Shown one piece after another: positions 42,034-51,784 of a stretch of DNA of 64,000 nt. The first letter of the stretch is position 1, and each line of letters opens with the position of its first letter. The notes beneath the pieces are model-generated. The model saw only the letters and a list, made by a program, of their open reading frames with translations. It did not search any database and was not told where the DNA came from. A program made the translations under genes and the position numbers. The stretch is from NCBI RefSeq assembly GCF_003583985.1, contig NZ_QXML01000007.1, positions 124,001-188,000 of the forward strand. Direction: 5' to 3'. Source of the DNA: Algoriphagus lacus (lineage in GTDB: Bacteria > Bacteroidota > Bacteroidia > Cytophagales > Cyclobacteriaceae).

Positions 42034-45000
42034 ATGAATAACCACTATCTATCTAGAGTAAAAATCCGGCTTTTCGGGTTTTTATTGCTTATGTTCTGCA
42101 TAAGCGTAACGAGTTTTGGGCAGACCCAGTCTGTCCGGGGTGTAGTCACATCCGAAGGAGAACCAGTACCCGGTGCCTTGGTATTAATCAAGGGCACCCA
42201 AAGAGGTACTGTAACTGACATCGATGGAAACTACTCCATCAATGCTGCAGCCGGAGAAATCCTGGTAATCAGTTTTGTTGGATATTCTTCCAAGGAAGTT
42301 CCTGTGGTTGGAGGTCAGACCGTTTATGATGTCACACTGGACCTTTCTACCTCTGACCTTTCCGAAGTGGTCGTAGTTGGCTACGGTAGCCAGATCAAAA
42401 AGGAATTGACCGGTGCTATCCAATCTGTCAACGGTAAAGATCTTCAGGACATGCCGGTTTCTTCAGTTGCTCAGAAGCTTCAGGGTCGACTCGCCGGTGT
42501 ACAAATCAATCAGACCACCGGCCGTCCAGGTCAAGGTATGAACGTGCGTATCAGAGGTCAGCTCTCTGTATCCGGTGGTAGCCAGCCGCTCTATGTGGTG
42601 GATGGATTCCCGATTACCGGTGACATCAATGCCATCAACCCGGATGAAATCGATGACATCACTGTACTAAAAGATGCAGCATCTACTTCTTTGTATGGTT
42701 CAAGAGCAGCCAACGGGGTGGTATTGATTACCACCAAAAAGGGTAAAGCAGGCGCAACCAATGTGAATTTGAATGTATTTACAGGTTTCCAGGAAGTGCC
42801 GGAGAAGGGACGATTGGAAATGATGAACGCGGAGGAATTTGCTCAGTTTAAAAAGGAGTACTACGAGGATGCCAAACTTCCTGTACCAGAAGCCTTTCAA
42901 AACCCTTCCCAATACCGGGACAAGAACAACGATTGGTATGATGCCGTGCTCCAGAATGCTCCGATTTCCAGCTACAACCTGACCCTCACTTCTAATAAAG
43001 AAAGAGTAAATACCGCGGTGATAGCCGGTGTTTTCGATCAGAAGGGTGTTGTAATCAATACAGATTACAGACGTTTTTCCATGAGAATGAACACGGACTA
43101 CGCAGTATCTGACAAAGTCAATATCGGAGTAAACGTAGCTCCAAACTATGTGGTGGACAATACTCCAAGATCAGATGGTGATCGTGGTACCGGTATCTTG
43201 TTCAATGCGCTACATACATGGCCTGTGATGCCGATTTATGATGAGGCGGGAGAATTGACCTATTTCAACAGATTTCCTGCCAATACTGGTAACATCTTCG
43301 CCTATCCAAACTGGGTAAGATCTGCTCAGGAAATCACCAATGAAACCAAGGTGATCAACCTCTTGGCAAATACCTATGCAGAATGGAAGCCGATTAAGGG
43401 ACTTTCCTTGAAATCAACTTTCAATGCCGAAATCAGGAATTCCAATTACTTCTTCTTTAACCCCTCCACGGCTACAGCACAGATCAACGTGGCAATTCCT
43501 ACGGTCGCTGTATCTATCCGAGATGAGAACCAAGACTTCACTTGGTTGAATGAAAACATCGCGACCTATGACAAGAAGATCAATGATCACTCTTTCCAGC
43601 TTTTGGCAGGTTTCTCCAATCAGCAATTCAGAAGGGATCGAACCCGAGTTCAGGCAGATACCTACGCTGATGACCGACTCCCAACCATTCAAGGTGCTCT
43701 GAACATCAACAGAGGGGGTACAATCAGCGGAGTTGAAGAATGGACATTGACCTCTATTTTTTCTAGAGCCACTTATAATTACAAAGGAAAATATTTGTTT
43801 ACGGCCTCAGTCCGAGGTGATGGGTCTTCCCGTTTTGGTTCGGACAACCGATGGGGTGTATTCCCATCTACATCTTTGGGTTGGGTACTTTCTGACGAGG
43901 AGTTCATGAAGACCAGTTCTACGATCTCCTTTACCAAACTGAGAGCTTCTTACGGAATCACCGGTAATAATAACATCGGTAACTATACTCAATACGCTTT
44001 GGTGAACAACACTATCAACGTGGCATTTGGTAATACAGTAACTCCGGGTGCGGCTATTACTTCATTGAACAACAGTAACTTAGGATGGGAAACTACCGCA
44101 CAGTTTGATATCGGATTGGACTTGGGACTTTGGGATGACCGAGTGTCTTTCGTGTATGATTTTTATACCAAAAACACCACGAACCTGCTTTATGCAGTTC
44201 AGATTCCTCAGGAAGCAGGTTTCACCAACTTCAATGACAACATCGGTGAGATCAAATTCTGGGGTCATGAATTCTCAATTAATGCTATCCCTGTAGCAGG
44301 TGCATTCCGATGGAATGTCAACGCTAACATTTCATTCAACCGAAATGAGGTAATTTCTCTTGCCGACGGAATTGATAGAGTTTATGGTAACCAGCACATC
44401 ACTCAGGTAGGAAAGCCTTTTGGTCAGTTCTACGGAATGAAGAAGTTGGGTAATTATGCCAATGCGGAAGATTTGGCTAATTCTCCAAAGATTCCCGGAA
44501 GATCTACCGTGGGTAGTATCAAATTGGCAGATATCAACGGTGACGGGGTAATCACTTACGGTGGTGACCGCGATGACCGTACCATCATCGGTAATCCATT
44601 CCCTGATTTCGTTTACGGCATCGTCAACAATTTCACCTACAAAAACTGGGATGCCAGCATCACTGCTTCAGGTTCACAGGGCAATCAGTTGTACATGAGA
44701 CACCTGTACAGTACAGCTAACCTTGATGGGGTATTCAACATGGTGAGAAAAGCAAAAGACCGATTCAGATCACCTGAAAATCCTGGTGAAGGAATTTTTG
44801 GTACCACTGTGGGTGGCGGTAACGTAACTGGGGTAGAACGTGACTGGAACAACAGCAACTTCGTATGGGATGCTTCTTATTTCACGATACGAAATATTAC
44901 AGTGGGATATTCTTTCAAGAAACTAGGTAAATCAGTGAAGTCAGCGCGAATCTATGCCTCAGGCCAGAATATGTGGGTATTCACCAAATATTGGGGTGGA

Positions 45001-45126
45001 TCCAATCCAGAGGTGAGTATGCAAAGCGATGGTCAGGGTGACGGAGGTAACTTGAGCCCAGGGGTTGATTTGTCAGCGTATCCGGTTCCTCGCACGATTA
45101 CCATTGGTGCTAACATCAACTTTTAA
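42034..45126 (+). CDS. SusC/RagA family TonB-linked outer-membrane receptor
   Basis: A 1,030-residue protein with a signal region (IRLFGFLLLMFCISVTSFGQ). A CarboxypepD-regulatory-like domain (about 33-110) has VRGVVTSEGEPVPGALVLIKG and DGNYSINAAAGEILVISFVGY. A plug (about 115-235) has SEVVVVGYGSQIKKELTGAI, NVRIRGQLSVSGGSQPLYVVDGFP and LKDAASTSLYGSRAANGV. The beta-barrel ends in ITIGANINF. With SusD it imports an oligomeric substrate across the outer membrane using TonB energy. It heads the rightward catabolic group. No anti-sigma/sigma pair or hybrid two-component gene is adjacent. Confidence 0.95.
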   Translation: MNNHYLSRVKIRLFGFLLLMFCISVTSFGQTQSVRGVVTSEGEPVPGALVLIKGTQRGTVTDIDGNYSINAAAGEILVISFVGYSSKEVPVVGGQTVYDVTLDLSTSDLSEVVVVGYGSQIKKELTGAIQSVNGKDLQDMPVSSVAQKLQGRLAGVQINQTTGRPGQGMNVRIRGQLSVSGGSQPLYVVDGFPITGDINAINPDEIDDITVLKDAASTSLYGSRAANGVVLITTKKGKAGATNVNLNVFTGFQEVPEKGRLEMMNAEEFAQFKKEYYEDAKLPVPEAFQNPSQYRDKNNDWYDAVLQNAPISSYNLTLTSNKERVNTAVIAGVFDQKGVVINTDYRRFSMRMNTDYAVSDKVNIGVNVAPNYVVDNTPRSDGDRGTGILFNALHTWPVMPIYDEAGELTYFNRFPANTGNIFAYPNWVRSAQEITNETKVINLLANTYAEWKPIKGLSLKSTFNAEIRNSNYFFFNPSTATAQINVAIPTVAVSIRDENQDFTWLNENIATYDKKINDHSFQLLAGFSNQQFRRDRTRVQADTYADDRLPTIQGALNINRGGTISGVEEWTLTSIFSRATYNYKGKYLFTASVRGDGSSRFGSDNRWGVFPSTSLGWVLSDEEFMKTSSTISFTKLRASYGITGNNNIGNYTQYALVNNTINVAFGNTVTPGAAITSLNNSNLGWETTAQFDIGLDLGLWDDRVSFVYDFYTKNTTNLLYAVQIPQEAGFTNFNDNIGEIKFWGHEFSINAIPVAGAFRWNVNANISFNRNEVISLADGIDRVYGNQHITQVGKPFGQFYGMKKLGNYANAEDLANSPKIPGRSTVGSIKLADINGDGVITYGGDRDDRTIIGNPFPDFVYGIVNNFTYKNWDASITASGSQGNQLYMRHLYSTANLDGVFNMVRKAKDRFRSPENPGEGIFGTTVGGGNVTGVERDWNNSNFVWDASYFTIRNITVGYSFKKLGKSVKSARIYASGQNMWVFTKYWGGSNPEVSMQSDGQGDGGNLSPGVDLSAYPVPRTITIGANINF

Positions 45127-45164
45127 TCTGCGGAAATCGACCGTTTAATTCACCTTTAAACTCA

Positions 45165-46682
45165 ATGACAATGAAAAAATATATCATAGCAATATTTGCA
45201 GCGAGCGTTTTTCTGACAAGCTGTGAAGACTTTCTGACGGTGGTACCGGAAACTCAGCTGAGCTCGGCCACATTCTTCAAAAACCAAAAGGACTTTGAAC
45301 AAGCAGTAAATGCCACCTATGCTCCACTTCGAACCATCTTCAATGATAGAGCGTGGCTTTTGGGAGAAATGCACTCCGACAATACCTACTATGCCCGAAA
45401 CGTGTTGTTTGGTGCGGTAGATAACCAGGAAGATTTGGCGGATTTCTCAGTTCCCGTTTCCAATGGGACCACTGCCAATACCCACGTGCTCAACCAATGG
45501 AGACAGGACTACCTGATTATTGCGAGAGCCAACCAAATTTTGGATCTCATTGACGATGTCACCTTTGACGAAGTTGCTAAGGCAAACATCAAAGGTCAGG
45601 CTTTATTTCTCAGAGCCTTCGCCTACTTCGAGTTGGCAAGATATTTCGGAAGTGTGCCTTTGCACCTGACTCCTGTGACCGTAAGAAGTGAAGCCGCATT
45701 GCCGCTTTCCCCAGAGGCGGATGTGTATGCTCAGATTGTGTCTGATTTGGTTGCTGCCATTCCATTATTGAAAGATAAGGCTACCCAAGAGGCAGGAAGA
45801 GCTACTGCTGGCGCAGCACGAACGCTCCTCGCCAATGTGTACATCAACCAGAAAAAATGGGCAGATGCCGAGCAAGTGTTGAGACCCGTAGTTACCAGCG
45901 GTCAATACAGACTAATGCCAACTTATGCTGCTGCTTTCTCTGATAATGCTTCCAATAAGAACAATGTGGAATCCGTTTTTGAGGTGCAGTATTTGGAAGG
46001 TGCAGCAGGTTTGCAGGGTAATTTCATCTATCAATTCCTGCCAAGACCGATCAGTGCTGCCGAACTTCAGCCAATCACAGGTACCAGCAACCCTCAGCCA
46101 GTAGATGGAGAAGGTAACAATATTCCTACACCGGATATCATTGCGGCGTATGAGCCAGGTGATCTTAGAAAAGATGTTTCTATCGGATATGTCTTTTTGA
46201 ACGGAGCTTTCCAAGTACCAAAAACTTTGCCTTACATTCTGAAATTCGCCAAAAAGCACTCCCAGCACAATAACCACGGAACCAACTGGCCAGTCTATCG
46301 CTATGCAGAAGTTCTTTTGTTCATGGCTGAGGTATTGAACGAACAGGGAAAAACAGGCGAAGCCATTGAATTCCTCAATCAGGTAAGAACCAGAGCAGGA
46401 CTTGGAGCTACAACAGCTTCCGGTCAGGCCGGTGTTAGGGAAGCCATTTTCAAAGAAAGAAGAGTAGAACTTGCTTTCGAAAACAAGCGCTGGTTTGATA
46501 TTCAACGAACAGACCGTATTCAGGAAATCATTGTTCCTTATGGTAACAGAATCAAAGCCAATCCACAGGCCTATTATTACCCACCAATTGCCGGTGCGGT
46601 ACCAAGAAACAACGTATTCACGAATCTGAGCAAGTTTTACGCATATCCTGCTGCAGAATCTGATTTGAGTCCTTATTTCTAA
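45165..46682 (+). CDS. SusD/RagB family nutrient-binding lipoprotein
   Basis: A 505-residue protein with a lipoprotein signal (KKYIIAIFAASVFLTSC, Cys near 19); ATG at 45165 or 45171. It has SusD-like TPR helices (FFKNQKDFEQAVNATYAPL, KGQALFLRAFAYFELARYFG) and the C-terminal RYAEVLLFMAEVLNEQGKTGEAIEFLNQVRTRAG-type block, with VREAIFKERRVELAFENKRWFDI and a final YPIP-like tail. It caps the SusC channel. It lies 38 nt after SusC and is co-transcribed. Confidence 0.95.
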   Translation: MTMKKYIIAIFAASVFLTSCEDFLTVVPETQLSSATFFKNQKDFEQAVNATYAPLRTIFNDRAWLLGEMHSDNTYYARNVLFGAVDNQEDLADFSVPVSNGTTANTHVLNQWRQDYLIIARANQILDLIDDVTFDEVAKANIKGQALFLRAFAYFELARYFGSVPLHLTPVTVRSEAALPLSPEADVYAQIVSDLVAAIPLLKDKATQEAGRATAGAARTLLANVYINQKKWADAEQVLRPVVTSGQYRLMPTYAAAFSDNASNKNNVESVFEVQYLEGAAGLQGNFIYQFLPRPISAAELQPITGTSNPQPVDGEGNNIPTPDIIAAYEPGDLRKDVSIGYVFLNGAFQVPKTLPYILKFAKKHSQHNNHGTNWPVYRYAEVLLFMAEVLNEQGKTGEAIEFLNQVRTRAGLGATTASGQAGVREAIFKERRVELAFENKRWFDIQRTDRIQEIIVPYGNRIKANPQAYYYPPIAGAVPRNNVFTNLSKFYAYPAAESDLSPYF

Positions 46683-46700
46683 GTTGGTTTTCTTCAATCA

Positions 46701-46757
46701 AATAGCCCGACATCCGGTAAGATTCCTGAAATCTGAAAGATGTTGGGTTATTTTCTT
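46701..46757 (+). terminator. Intrinsic terminator or attenuator after SusD
   Basis: AATAGCCCGACATC (46701-46714) pairs fully, with two G-T pairs, with GATGTTGGGTTATT (46739-46752) around a 24-nt loop, followed by TTCTT. It lies 18 nt after the SusD stop, and such SusCD-downstream hairpins commonly reduce read-through into later genes. Confidence 0.65.
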
Positions 46758-46897
46758 CTAAGCCGGAAATGGCAGGACAGTTAATTAATTGACAGAAAGT
46801 AAATAGCTATCATGAATGGCTTTTGATCCCATTAAATATTTTGCAATTTGATCCCTATGAAAATTTATTTACCTGCAATTCAATAATCCCTAATAAT

Positions 46898-49582
46898 ATG
46901 TTCCTCAAAAGCACTCTAAAGAATATTTTCTTTTTTGCTGGGGTTTTGGCAATTTCTTTTGCCTGCTCGAAAAAAGAAGAAACCGGCCGGCAGCTTACCG
47001 GCAATCCAAAGATTGATAAACTGAAACTCCCGGATGGATTTGTGGCAGAATTGCTTTACAGCCCAGGAGAGAATGACCAGGGCTCTTGGGTAGCGATGAC
47101 CTTTGATGACAAGGGTAGAATGATTACCTCAGATCAATACGGTTTTCTCTACCGTCTCGAATTGCCTCCGATTGGGTCTGATTCCACCGTTAAGCCAAAA
47201 GTTGAGAAACTAAACGTTGGGAATGTGGCTGATACAGTGGTCGGAATGGGTTATGCCCAAGGCCTGCTTTATGCCTTCAATTCCCTTTACGTGATGGTGA
47301 ATCACAATCCGAATGAAAAATTCAGTCAGCCTACCGGTCTCTACCGAATCCAGGACTTGGATGGAGATGACCAGTTTGAAACTGTAACTCAGATTCGGGA
47401 ACTAAAAGGTCAACAAGGTGAGCACGGCCCGCACTCCATGAAGGTGACGCCGGATGGAAAAGGAATTTACCTGATCGCAGGTAACCACGTAGACGTACCG
47501 GAAATGAATTCCTACCGCCTACCTAGAGTATGGAATGAGGACAATTTATTTCCTCTGATCAAAGACCCTAGAGGTCATGCCAATGACCGTTTGGCTCCTG
47601 GAGGATGGCTTGCTCGAATTGATCCCGAAGGGAAAAATTGGGAATTGATTTCTGCTGGGTATCGAAACGCATTCGATTTTGACTACAATGAGGTAGGAGA
47701 TATTTTCGCCTATGACTCAGACATGGAATGGGACTTCGGGATGCCTTGGTATCGGCCTACGCGAATCACTCATTTGACAAGTGGCTCTGAGTATGGCTGG
47801 AGAACAGGCAATTCCAAGTGGTCACCTAACTATCCGGACAACTTGCCTGCTACTTTGAATATCGGACAAGGTTCTCCAACTAACGTGATGTTTGGGTTGA
47901 AAGCCAATTTTCCAAGCAAATACAAGAAAGCACTTTTTGCCTTTGATTGGAGCTTTGGAATCATTTACGCCATTCACCTGACACCTAAGGGCGCTTCTTA
48001 TGATGCCACGGCTGAAGAATTTATTTCAGGTTCTCCGCTTCCACTAACCGATGGTACCATTGGTCCTGACGGTGCAATGTATTTCGCTACGGGTGGTCGA
48101 AGATTGGATTCAGACCTTTATCGAGTTTATTACAAAGGAGATGTGGATACCTACACGCCTCTTCAGGAAGCCGATTTACCAGAAGAAGCGAAACTTAGAA
48201 GAAAGCTTGAGCAGTACCACGTAGCTGGAGCTCCTACTGAAGCTCTTGAAATGGCATGGGAAAATTTGAACCACAAAGATCGCTTTGTTCAATATGCAGC
48301 CCGTATCGTGTTGGAGCATCAGCCTGTAGCTTCCTGGAAGGATAAAGCAATTGCTGAAACTGATCCAACCAAAAAGATCCATGCCGTTTTAGCTTTGGCC
48401 CATCATGCTACGGATGCAGATGCGCCAGCAATGCTAAACAGCTTGATGCAGGTGGATTACAAAGGTCTTTCATCAAAGGATAAGCAGGATATACTTCGAA
48501 CCATCGAGGTGATTTTGTATCGCTATGGCAAAGGAGCCGAATCGGTGAAGCCGCAGTTGATTGCATACTTGGATCCAAATTATCCGTCTAATGACAACAT
48601 GCTGGATCGATCTCTTTCCATCCTGATGGTTCACTTGGATGCTCCAAGTGCTGTTGAAAAGACATTGGCATTGCTGAAAACAGCCAAGGATGATCCAAAT
48701 TATCAGAAGACTTTCACCGCTTCCTCTGACTTGGTGTTCAGAAATCCCCAGTACGGGATGGACATTGCCAATATGCTGGCTAATGTGCCGCCAGCTCAGG
48801 CTACCTTCTACGCTACAGTTCTAGGCGGAGCCGACAAGGGATGGACTGTTGCCCAGCGAGAGGAATACTTTAAATGGATCCATCATGCACTGACCGCTTA
48901 CAAGGGTGGCCGCAGCTATGTGGGCTTCTTGGATCGGGCAAGAAAAATGGCTTTGGCTTCCGTAGACAAAGCTGATTTTGAGAAGTACGATGAAATGTCC
49001 GGAGGTAAGCTTTTGACTGCCAGTGGAAATGACATCGTAAACAGTGGCGTGCAGCCTGAAGGTCCGGGTAGAAGATGGACTGTGGAGGAAGCAGCACCGT
49101 TGGTGGAGAATCTGACTGGACGTGATTTGGTCAAAGGAAAGGCCATGTATGCAGCAGTCCTTTGTCAGTCTTGCCACACCATGCAAGGTGAAGGTGGTGC
49201 AATTGGTCCAGACTTAACTCAGTTGGGAACTCGATTCTCTCCAAAAGATATTTTGGCTGCCACGATCAATCCAAGTGAAACCGTCTCTGATCAGTATCAG
49301 GCTACGGTATTGGAATTGAAAGGTGGGGGATCTATTGTGGGTAAATTGAATGATGAAGATGCACAGAATTATTTCATCTCTCAGAATCCATTTGCTCCAA
49401 ATGACATCAAGACGGTTCCGAAAAATACGGTTGCATTGAAGAAAAGTGCAGAAGTTTCCATCATGATGCCGGGCTTGATCAACCGCCTCAATGAGGAAGA
49501 ATTGAAAGATTTGATGGCGTACCTGATTTCAGGTGGTCATGCGGATCATGCCGTGTACAAACAACCCACCGCACAGAAATGA
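46898..49582 (+). CDS. PVC-type dehydrogenase propeller - HEAT - cytochrome c lipoprotein
   Basis: An 894-residue protein from the ATG at 46898 (MFLKSTLKNIFFFAGVLAIS, Cys in ISFACSKK lipobox); the upstream start at 46823 would add an unlikely leader. A propeller (about 40-420) has LKLPDGFVAELLYSPGE, WVAMTFDDKGRMITSDQYG, AYDSDMEWDFGMPWYRPTR and DGTIGPDGAMYFATGGRR. HEAT-like repeats (about 430-640) follow. The cytochrome c domain has CQSCH at 756-760 and GAIGPDLTQLGTRFSPKDILAATINPSE, a family hallmark. It is probably an outer-membrane-anchored sugar or glycoside oxidoreductase or electron carrier. It overlaps the DUF1080 gene by 4 nt (ATGA). Confidence 0.9.
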   Translation: MFLKSTLKNIFFFAGVLAISFACSKKEETGRQLTGNPKIDKLKLPDGFVAELLYSPGENDQGSWVAMTFDDKGRMITSDQYGFLYRLELPPIGSDSTVKPKVEKLNVGNVADTVVGMGYAQGLLYAFNSLYVMVNHNPNEKFSQPTGLYRIQDLDGDDQFETVTQIRELKGQQGEHGPHSMKVTPDGKGIYLIAGNHVDVPEMNSYRLPRVWNEDNLFPLIKDPRGHANDRLAPGGWLARIDPEGKNWELISAGYRNAFDFDYNEVGDIFAYDSDMEWDFGMPWYRPTRITHLTSGSEYGWRTGNSKWSPNYPDNLPATLNIGQGSPTNVMFGLKANFPSKYKKALFAFDWSFGIIYAIHLTPKGASYDATAEEFISGSPLPLTDGTIGPDGAMYFATGGRRLDSDLYRVYYKGDVDTYTPLQEADLPEEAKLRRKLEQYHVAGAPTEALEMAWENLNHKDRFVQYAARIVLEHQPVASWKDKAIAETDPTKKIHAVLALAHHATDADAPAMLNSLMQVDYKGLSSKDKQDILRTIEVILYRYGKGAESVKPQLIAYLDPNYPSNDNMLDRSLSILMVHLDAPSAVEKTLALLKTAKDDPNYQKTFTASSDLVFRNPQYGMDIANMLANVPPAQATFYATVLGGADKGWTVAQREEYFKWIHHALTAYKGGRSYVGFLDRARKMALASVDKADFEKYDEMSGGKLLTASGNDIVNSGVQPEGPGRRWTVEEAAPLVENLTGRDLVKGKAMYAAVLCQSCHTMQGEGGAIGPDLTQLGTRFSPKDILAATINPSETVSDQYQATVLELKGGGSIVGKLNDEDAQNYFISQNPFAPNDIKTVPKNTVALKKSAEVSIMMPGLINRLNEEELKDLMAYLISGGHADHAVYKQPTAQK

Positions 49583-50343
49583 GTCTCTCATCACTGATAA
49601 ATTTTAAAGCAGCAGCCTGGATTTTGGCTGCTGTCTTTTCCTGTGCAGGGATTTCTTCCTCTACAGAAAAGGCTGATTTCGAATCCATTTTTGATGGGAA
49701 GACGCTTGAAGGTTGGGAATATGATCCGGTGTATTGGTCTGTCAAGGACGGTGCAATGGTAGGGGAAATTACCCCCGAGACAGTTTTGAAAAACAACACC
49801 TTCATCATCTGGAAGGGTGGAGAACTGGGAGATTTCGAACTGAAAGTGGACTATTGGATTTCTGATACCGGCAATTCAGGAGTGCAATACCGAAGTGATC
49901 GCTTTACTGAATTGCCATACGCACTCAGAGGGTATCAGGCCGATATTGACGGAGGCAACCGGTATACCGGCCAAAACTATGAAGAGCGTAAGCGAACCAC
50001 TTTAGCTTACCGTGGGCAAAAAACACGAATCACCTCCCAGCCGGACTCCATCACCGAAGTGAGAGGATTTGTTGAGCGCAATGCCTGGAAGGGTTTGAAT
50101 ATCGTATCTGAACTGGGTGATCGTGCTGAACTCGGAAATCTGATCAAAAAGGGTGAATGGAATTCCATCCATATTGTGGCCAAAGGAAATGTAATGCAGC
50201 ACTATGTCAACGGAACATTGATGAGTGAAGTGCATGATGAAGATGCCAAAAACAGAAGGCTGAAAGGCCTGATGGGTTTCCAGGTTCACGTTGGTCCTCC
50301 GATGAAAGTGATGTTTAAAAATATCCAAGTAAAAAAGTTGTAA
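49579..50343 (+). CDS. DUF1080 (3-keto-disaccharide hydrolase family) exported protein
   Basis: A 254-residue protein with a signal (AAAWILAAVFSC, possible lipobox). The jelly-roll domain has FESIFDGKTLEGWEYDPVYWSVKDGAMVG-type opening, IIWKGGELGDFELKVDYWI, NSGVQYRSDRF, YQADIDGGNRYTGQNYEE, GEWNSIHIVAKGNVMQHYVNG and MGFQVHVGPPMKVMFKNIQVK. PF06439 members cleave 3-keto-glycosides produced by a glycoside 3-dehydrogenase. Start-stop overlap with the cytochrome lipoprotein gene indicates tight co-translation and suggests that the two act on the same substrate in the periplasm. Confidence 0.9.
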   Translation: MSLSSLINFKAAAWILAAVFSCAGISSSTEKADFESIFDGKTLEGWEYDPVYWSVKDGAMVGEITPETVLKNNTFIIWKGGELGDFELKVDYWISDTGNSGVQYRSDRFTELPYALRGYQADIDGGNRYTGQNYEERKRTTLAYRGQKTRITSQPDSITEVRGFVERNAWKGLNIVSELGDRAELGNLIKKGEWNSIHIVAKGNVMQHYVNGTLMSEVHDEDAKNRRLKGLMGFQVHVGPPMKVMFKNIQVKKL

Positions 50344-50365
50344 AGTGATTAGCCATAAAAGGCAG

Positions 50366-50398
50366 AAAGGCGCGGAGAAATCCACGCCTTTTGTTTTT
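50366..50398 (+). terminator. Intrinsic terminator after the DUF1080 gene
   Basis: AAAGGCGCGGA and TCCACGCCTTT pair with one C-A mismatch around a GAAA loop and are followed by TTGTTTTT, 22 nt after the stop codon. Confidence 0.85.
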
Positions 50399-50566
50399 AA
50401 ATTAAATTGGATAAAGAAATTTTAATCCTGATTTTTTGACCAAAGGCGAGAGAACCTTTTGCATTTTCTCTATCTTAAGCTCATGCTTTTCTGAGCAACC
50501 CATATACAGCAGGATAGTCTCAGAAGGCCTTTTTCATAGGTTTAATCCTAGTCCAAGCAGCCCAAA

Positions 50567-51628
50567 ATGAACCTGTCCGATAAAGCAAAATGGAAGTATA
50601 AACTCTCCAACTCCCATCAGTTGGGAGGGATCGAAACCTCCGTCATAGACAACGGTGCCGGTCGGGGAGTCCGGGTCGCCTGGATCAATACCGGGACAGG
50701 ATTGAGATACAAGCTCGTGCTGGATCGGGGAATGGATATCTTGGATGCGTTCTTTAATGAATACAGCCTGGCTTGGATTTCCCATGCGGGAATGACTTTC
50801 CCCCAGCCATTTTCCAATCAGGGAATAGACTGGCTTCGAACTTTTGGCGGAGGCTTGTTGACAACCTGTGGCTTATCCAATGCCGGCCCACCAAATACCG
50901 ATGGAAGCGGAAGCCGTGGACTTCATGGAAACTATTCCAACACGCCGGCTGAGTTAATCTCAATCCGCCAACCTGATATTTTCAGCCAGGATTTGAGCTT
51001 TGAAATTGTAGCCAAAGTAAGGGAAACAACCACTTTCGGCCCGAGTCTGGAGATGACCCGGACGATCTCCGGGAAAATCGGTTCAGCCGAAATCCGAATC
51101 AAAGATCAGGTCACCAACCGGGGAAATGCTCCTGCTCCACACATGATTTTGTATCATATCAATTGTGGATGGCCTTTGATTGATGACGGAACGAGGATCA
51201 TTTGGCAAGGTGAGAAAAAACCGAAAGCCACGGATGCCAACAATACGGAATTCAACCGGGAATATGAATTTACCCGGTGTGCCCCTCCAATGGAAGAGCA
51301 TTCTGGATTTGGGGAAGATGTGGCCTTTATTGATCCCAAAGCAGATTCCCGAAATCAAGTCGTCTGTGGCTACGCCAATGATGAACTGGGATTGGCTTTG
51401 AGGATTTCATTTTCCAAAACCCAAATGCCTTGGTTGATCAACTGGCAGCATTGGGGGAAAAATGAGTACGTGACCGCTTTGGAACCTGCGACCCATCCTC
51501 CAATCGGTCAGGCAGCAGCACGGGAAAACGGAACCCTTATTCTGTTGGAGCCCGGCGAAAGCAGAACTTATGACTTGCTGCTGGAAGTGCTGACAGGGGA
51601 AGAAGCAAGGGGATTTACGCCCCGATAG
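50567..51628 (+). CDS. DUF4432 family (aldose-1-epimerase-like) protein
   Basis: A 353-residue cytoplasmic protein with the galactose-mutarotase-like beta-sandwich typical of DUF4432: GIETSVIDNGAGRGVRVAWINTG, RYKLVLDRGMDILDAFFNEYSLAWIS, the glycine-rich GLLTTCGLSNAGPPN, the His pair in APHMILYHINCGWPLIDDG, and WINWQHWGKNEYVTALEPATHPPIG. Members are thought to bind or epimerise sugars; no activity is established. It is the first gene after the terminator of the SusCD/DUF1080 group and probably begins a second transcript of the same locus. Its stop codon lies inside a palindrome (51620-51637). Confidence 0.85.
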   Translation: MNLSDKAKWKYKLSNSHQLGGIETSVIDNGAGRGVRVAWINTGTGLRYKLVLDRGMDILDAFFNEYSLAWISHAGMTFPQPFSNQGIDWLRTFGGGLLTTCGLSNAGPPNTDGSGSRGLHGNYSNTPAELISIRQPDIFSQDLSFEIVAKVRETTTFGPSLEMTRTISGKIGSAEIRIKDQVTNRGNAPAPHMILYHINCGWPLIDDGTRIIWQGEKKPKATDANNTEFNREYEFTRCAPPMEEHSGFGEDVAFIDPKADSRNQVVCGYANDELGLALRISFSKTQMPWLINWQHWGKNEYVTALEPATHPPIGQAAARENGTLILLEPGESRTYDLLLEVLTGEEARGFTPR

Positions 51629-51637
51629 CTATCGGGG
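51620..51637. repeat. Perfect 18-bp palindrome CCCCGATAGCTATCGGGG
   Basis: A perfect palindrome without spacer spans the TAG stop of the DUF4432 gene. It could be a dispersed palindromic word or a protein-binding site; only one copy is seen in the window. Confidence 0.6.
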
Positions 51638-51706
51638 TAAGATTGAGAATTTACGACACCAATCCGGCACTTTAAACTCTGAGCTTTGGATAATTAACAC
51701 TTAACA

Positions 51707-51744
51707 AATTTCGAATATCGAACGCTGAATTTCGAATATCGAAC
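51707..51744. repeat. 17-bp direct repeat AATTTCGAATATCGAAC
   Basis: Two identical 17-bp copies (51707-51723, 51728-51744) are separated by 4 nt. Each contains near-palindromic TTCGAATATCGAA. They are followed by AATAACTCAATAACTAATAAC (51749-51769), a word type also found at 38498-38530 and 53057-53095. They lie 41 nt before the cupin gene. Confidence 0.65.
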
Positions 51745-51784
51745 AAATCAAATAACTCAATAACTAATAACTATACCCAACACC

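Noticed and set aside
45912..46697. 261-codon minus-strand frame opposite SusD
   Set aside because: Antisense to conserved SusD sequence, Ile/Arg/Cys-rich, no domain.
46823..46897. 25-codon extension of the PVC-cytochrome lipoprotein
   Set aside because: It would bury the lipoprotein signal behind a polar leader; the ATG at 46898 gives a clean lipobox.
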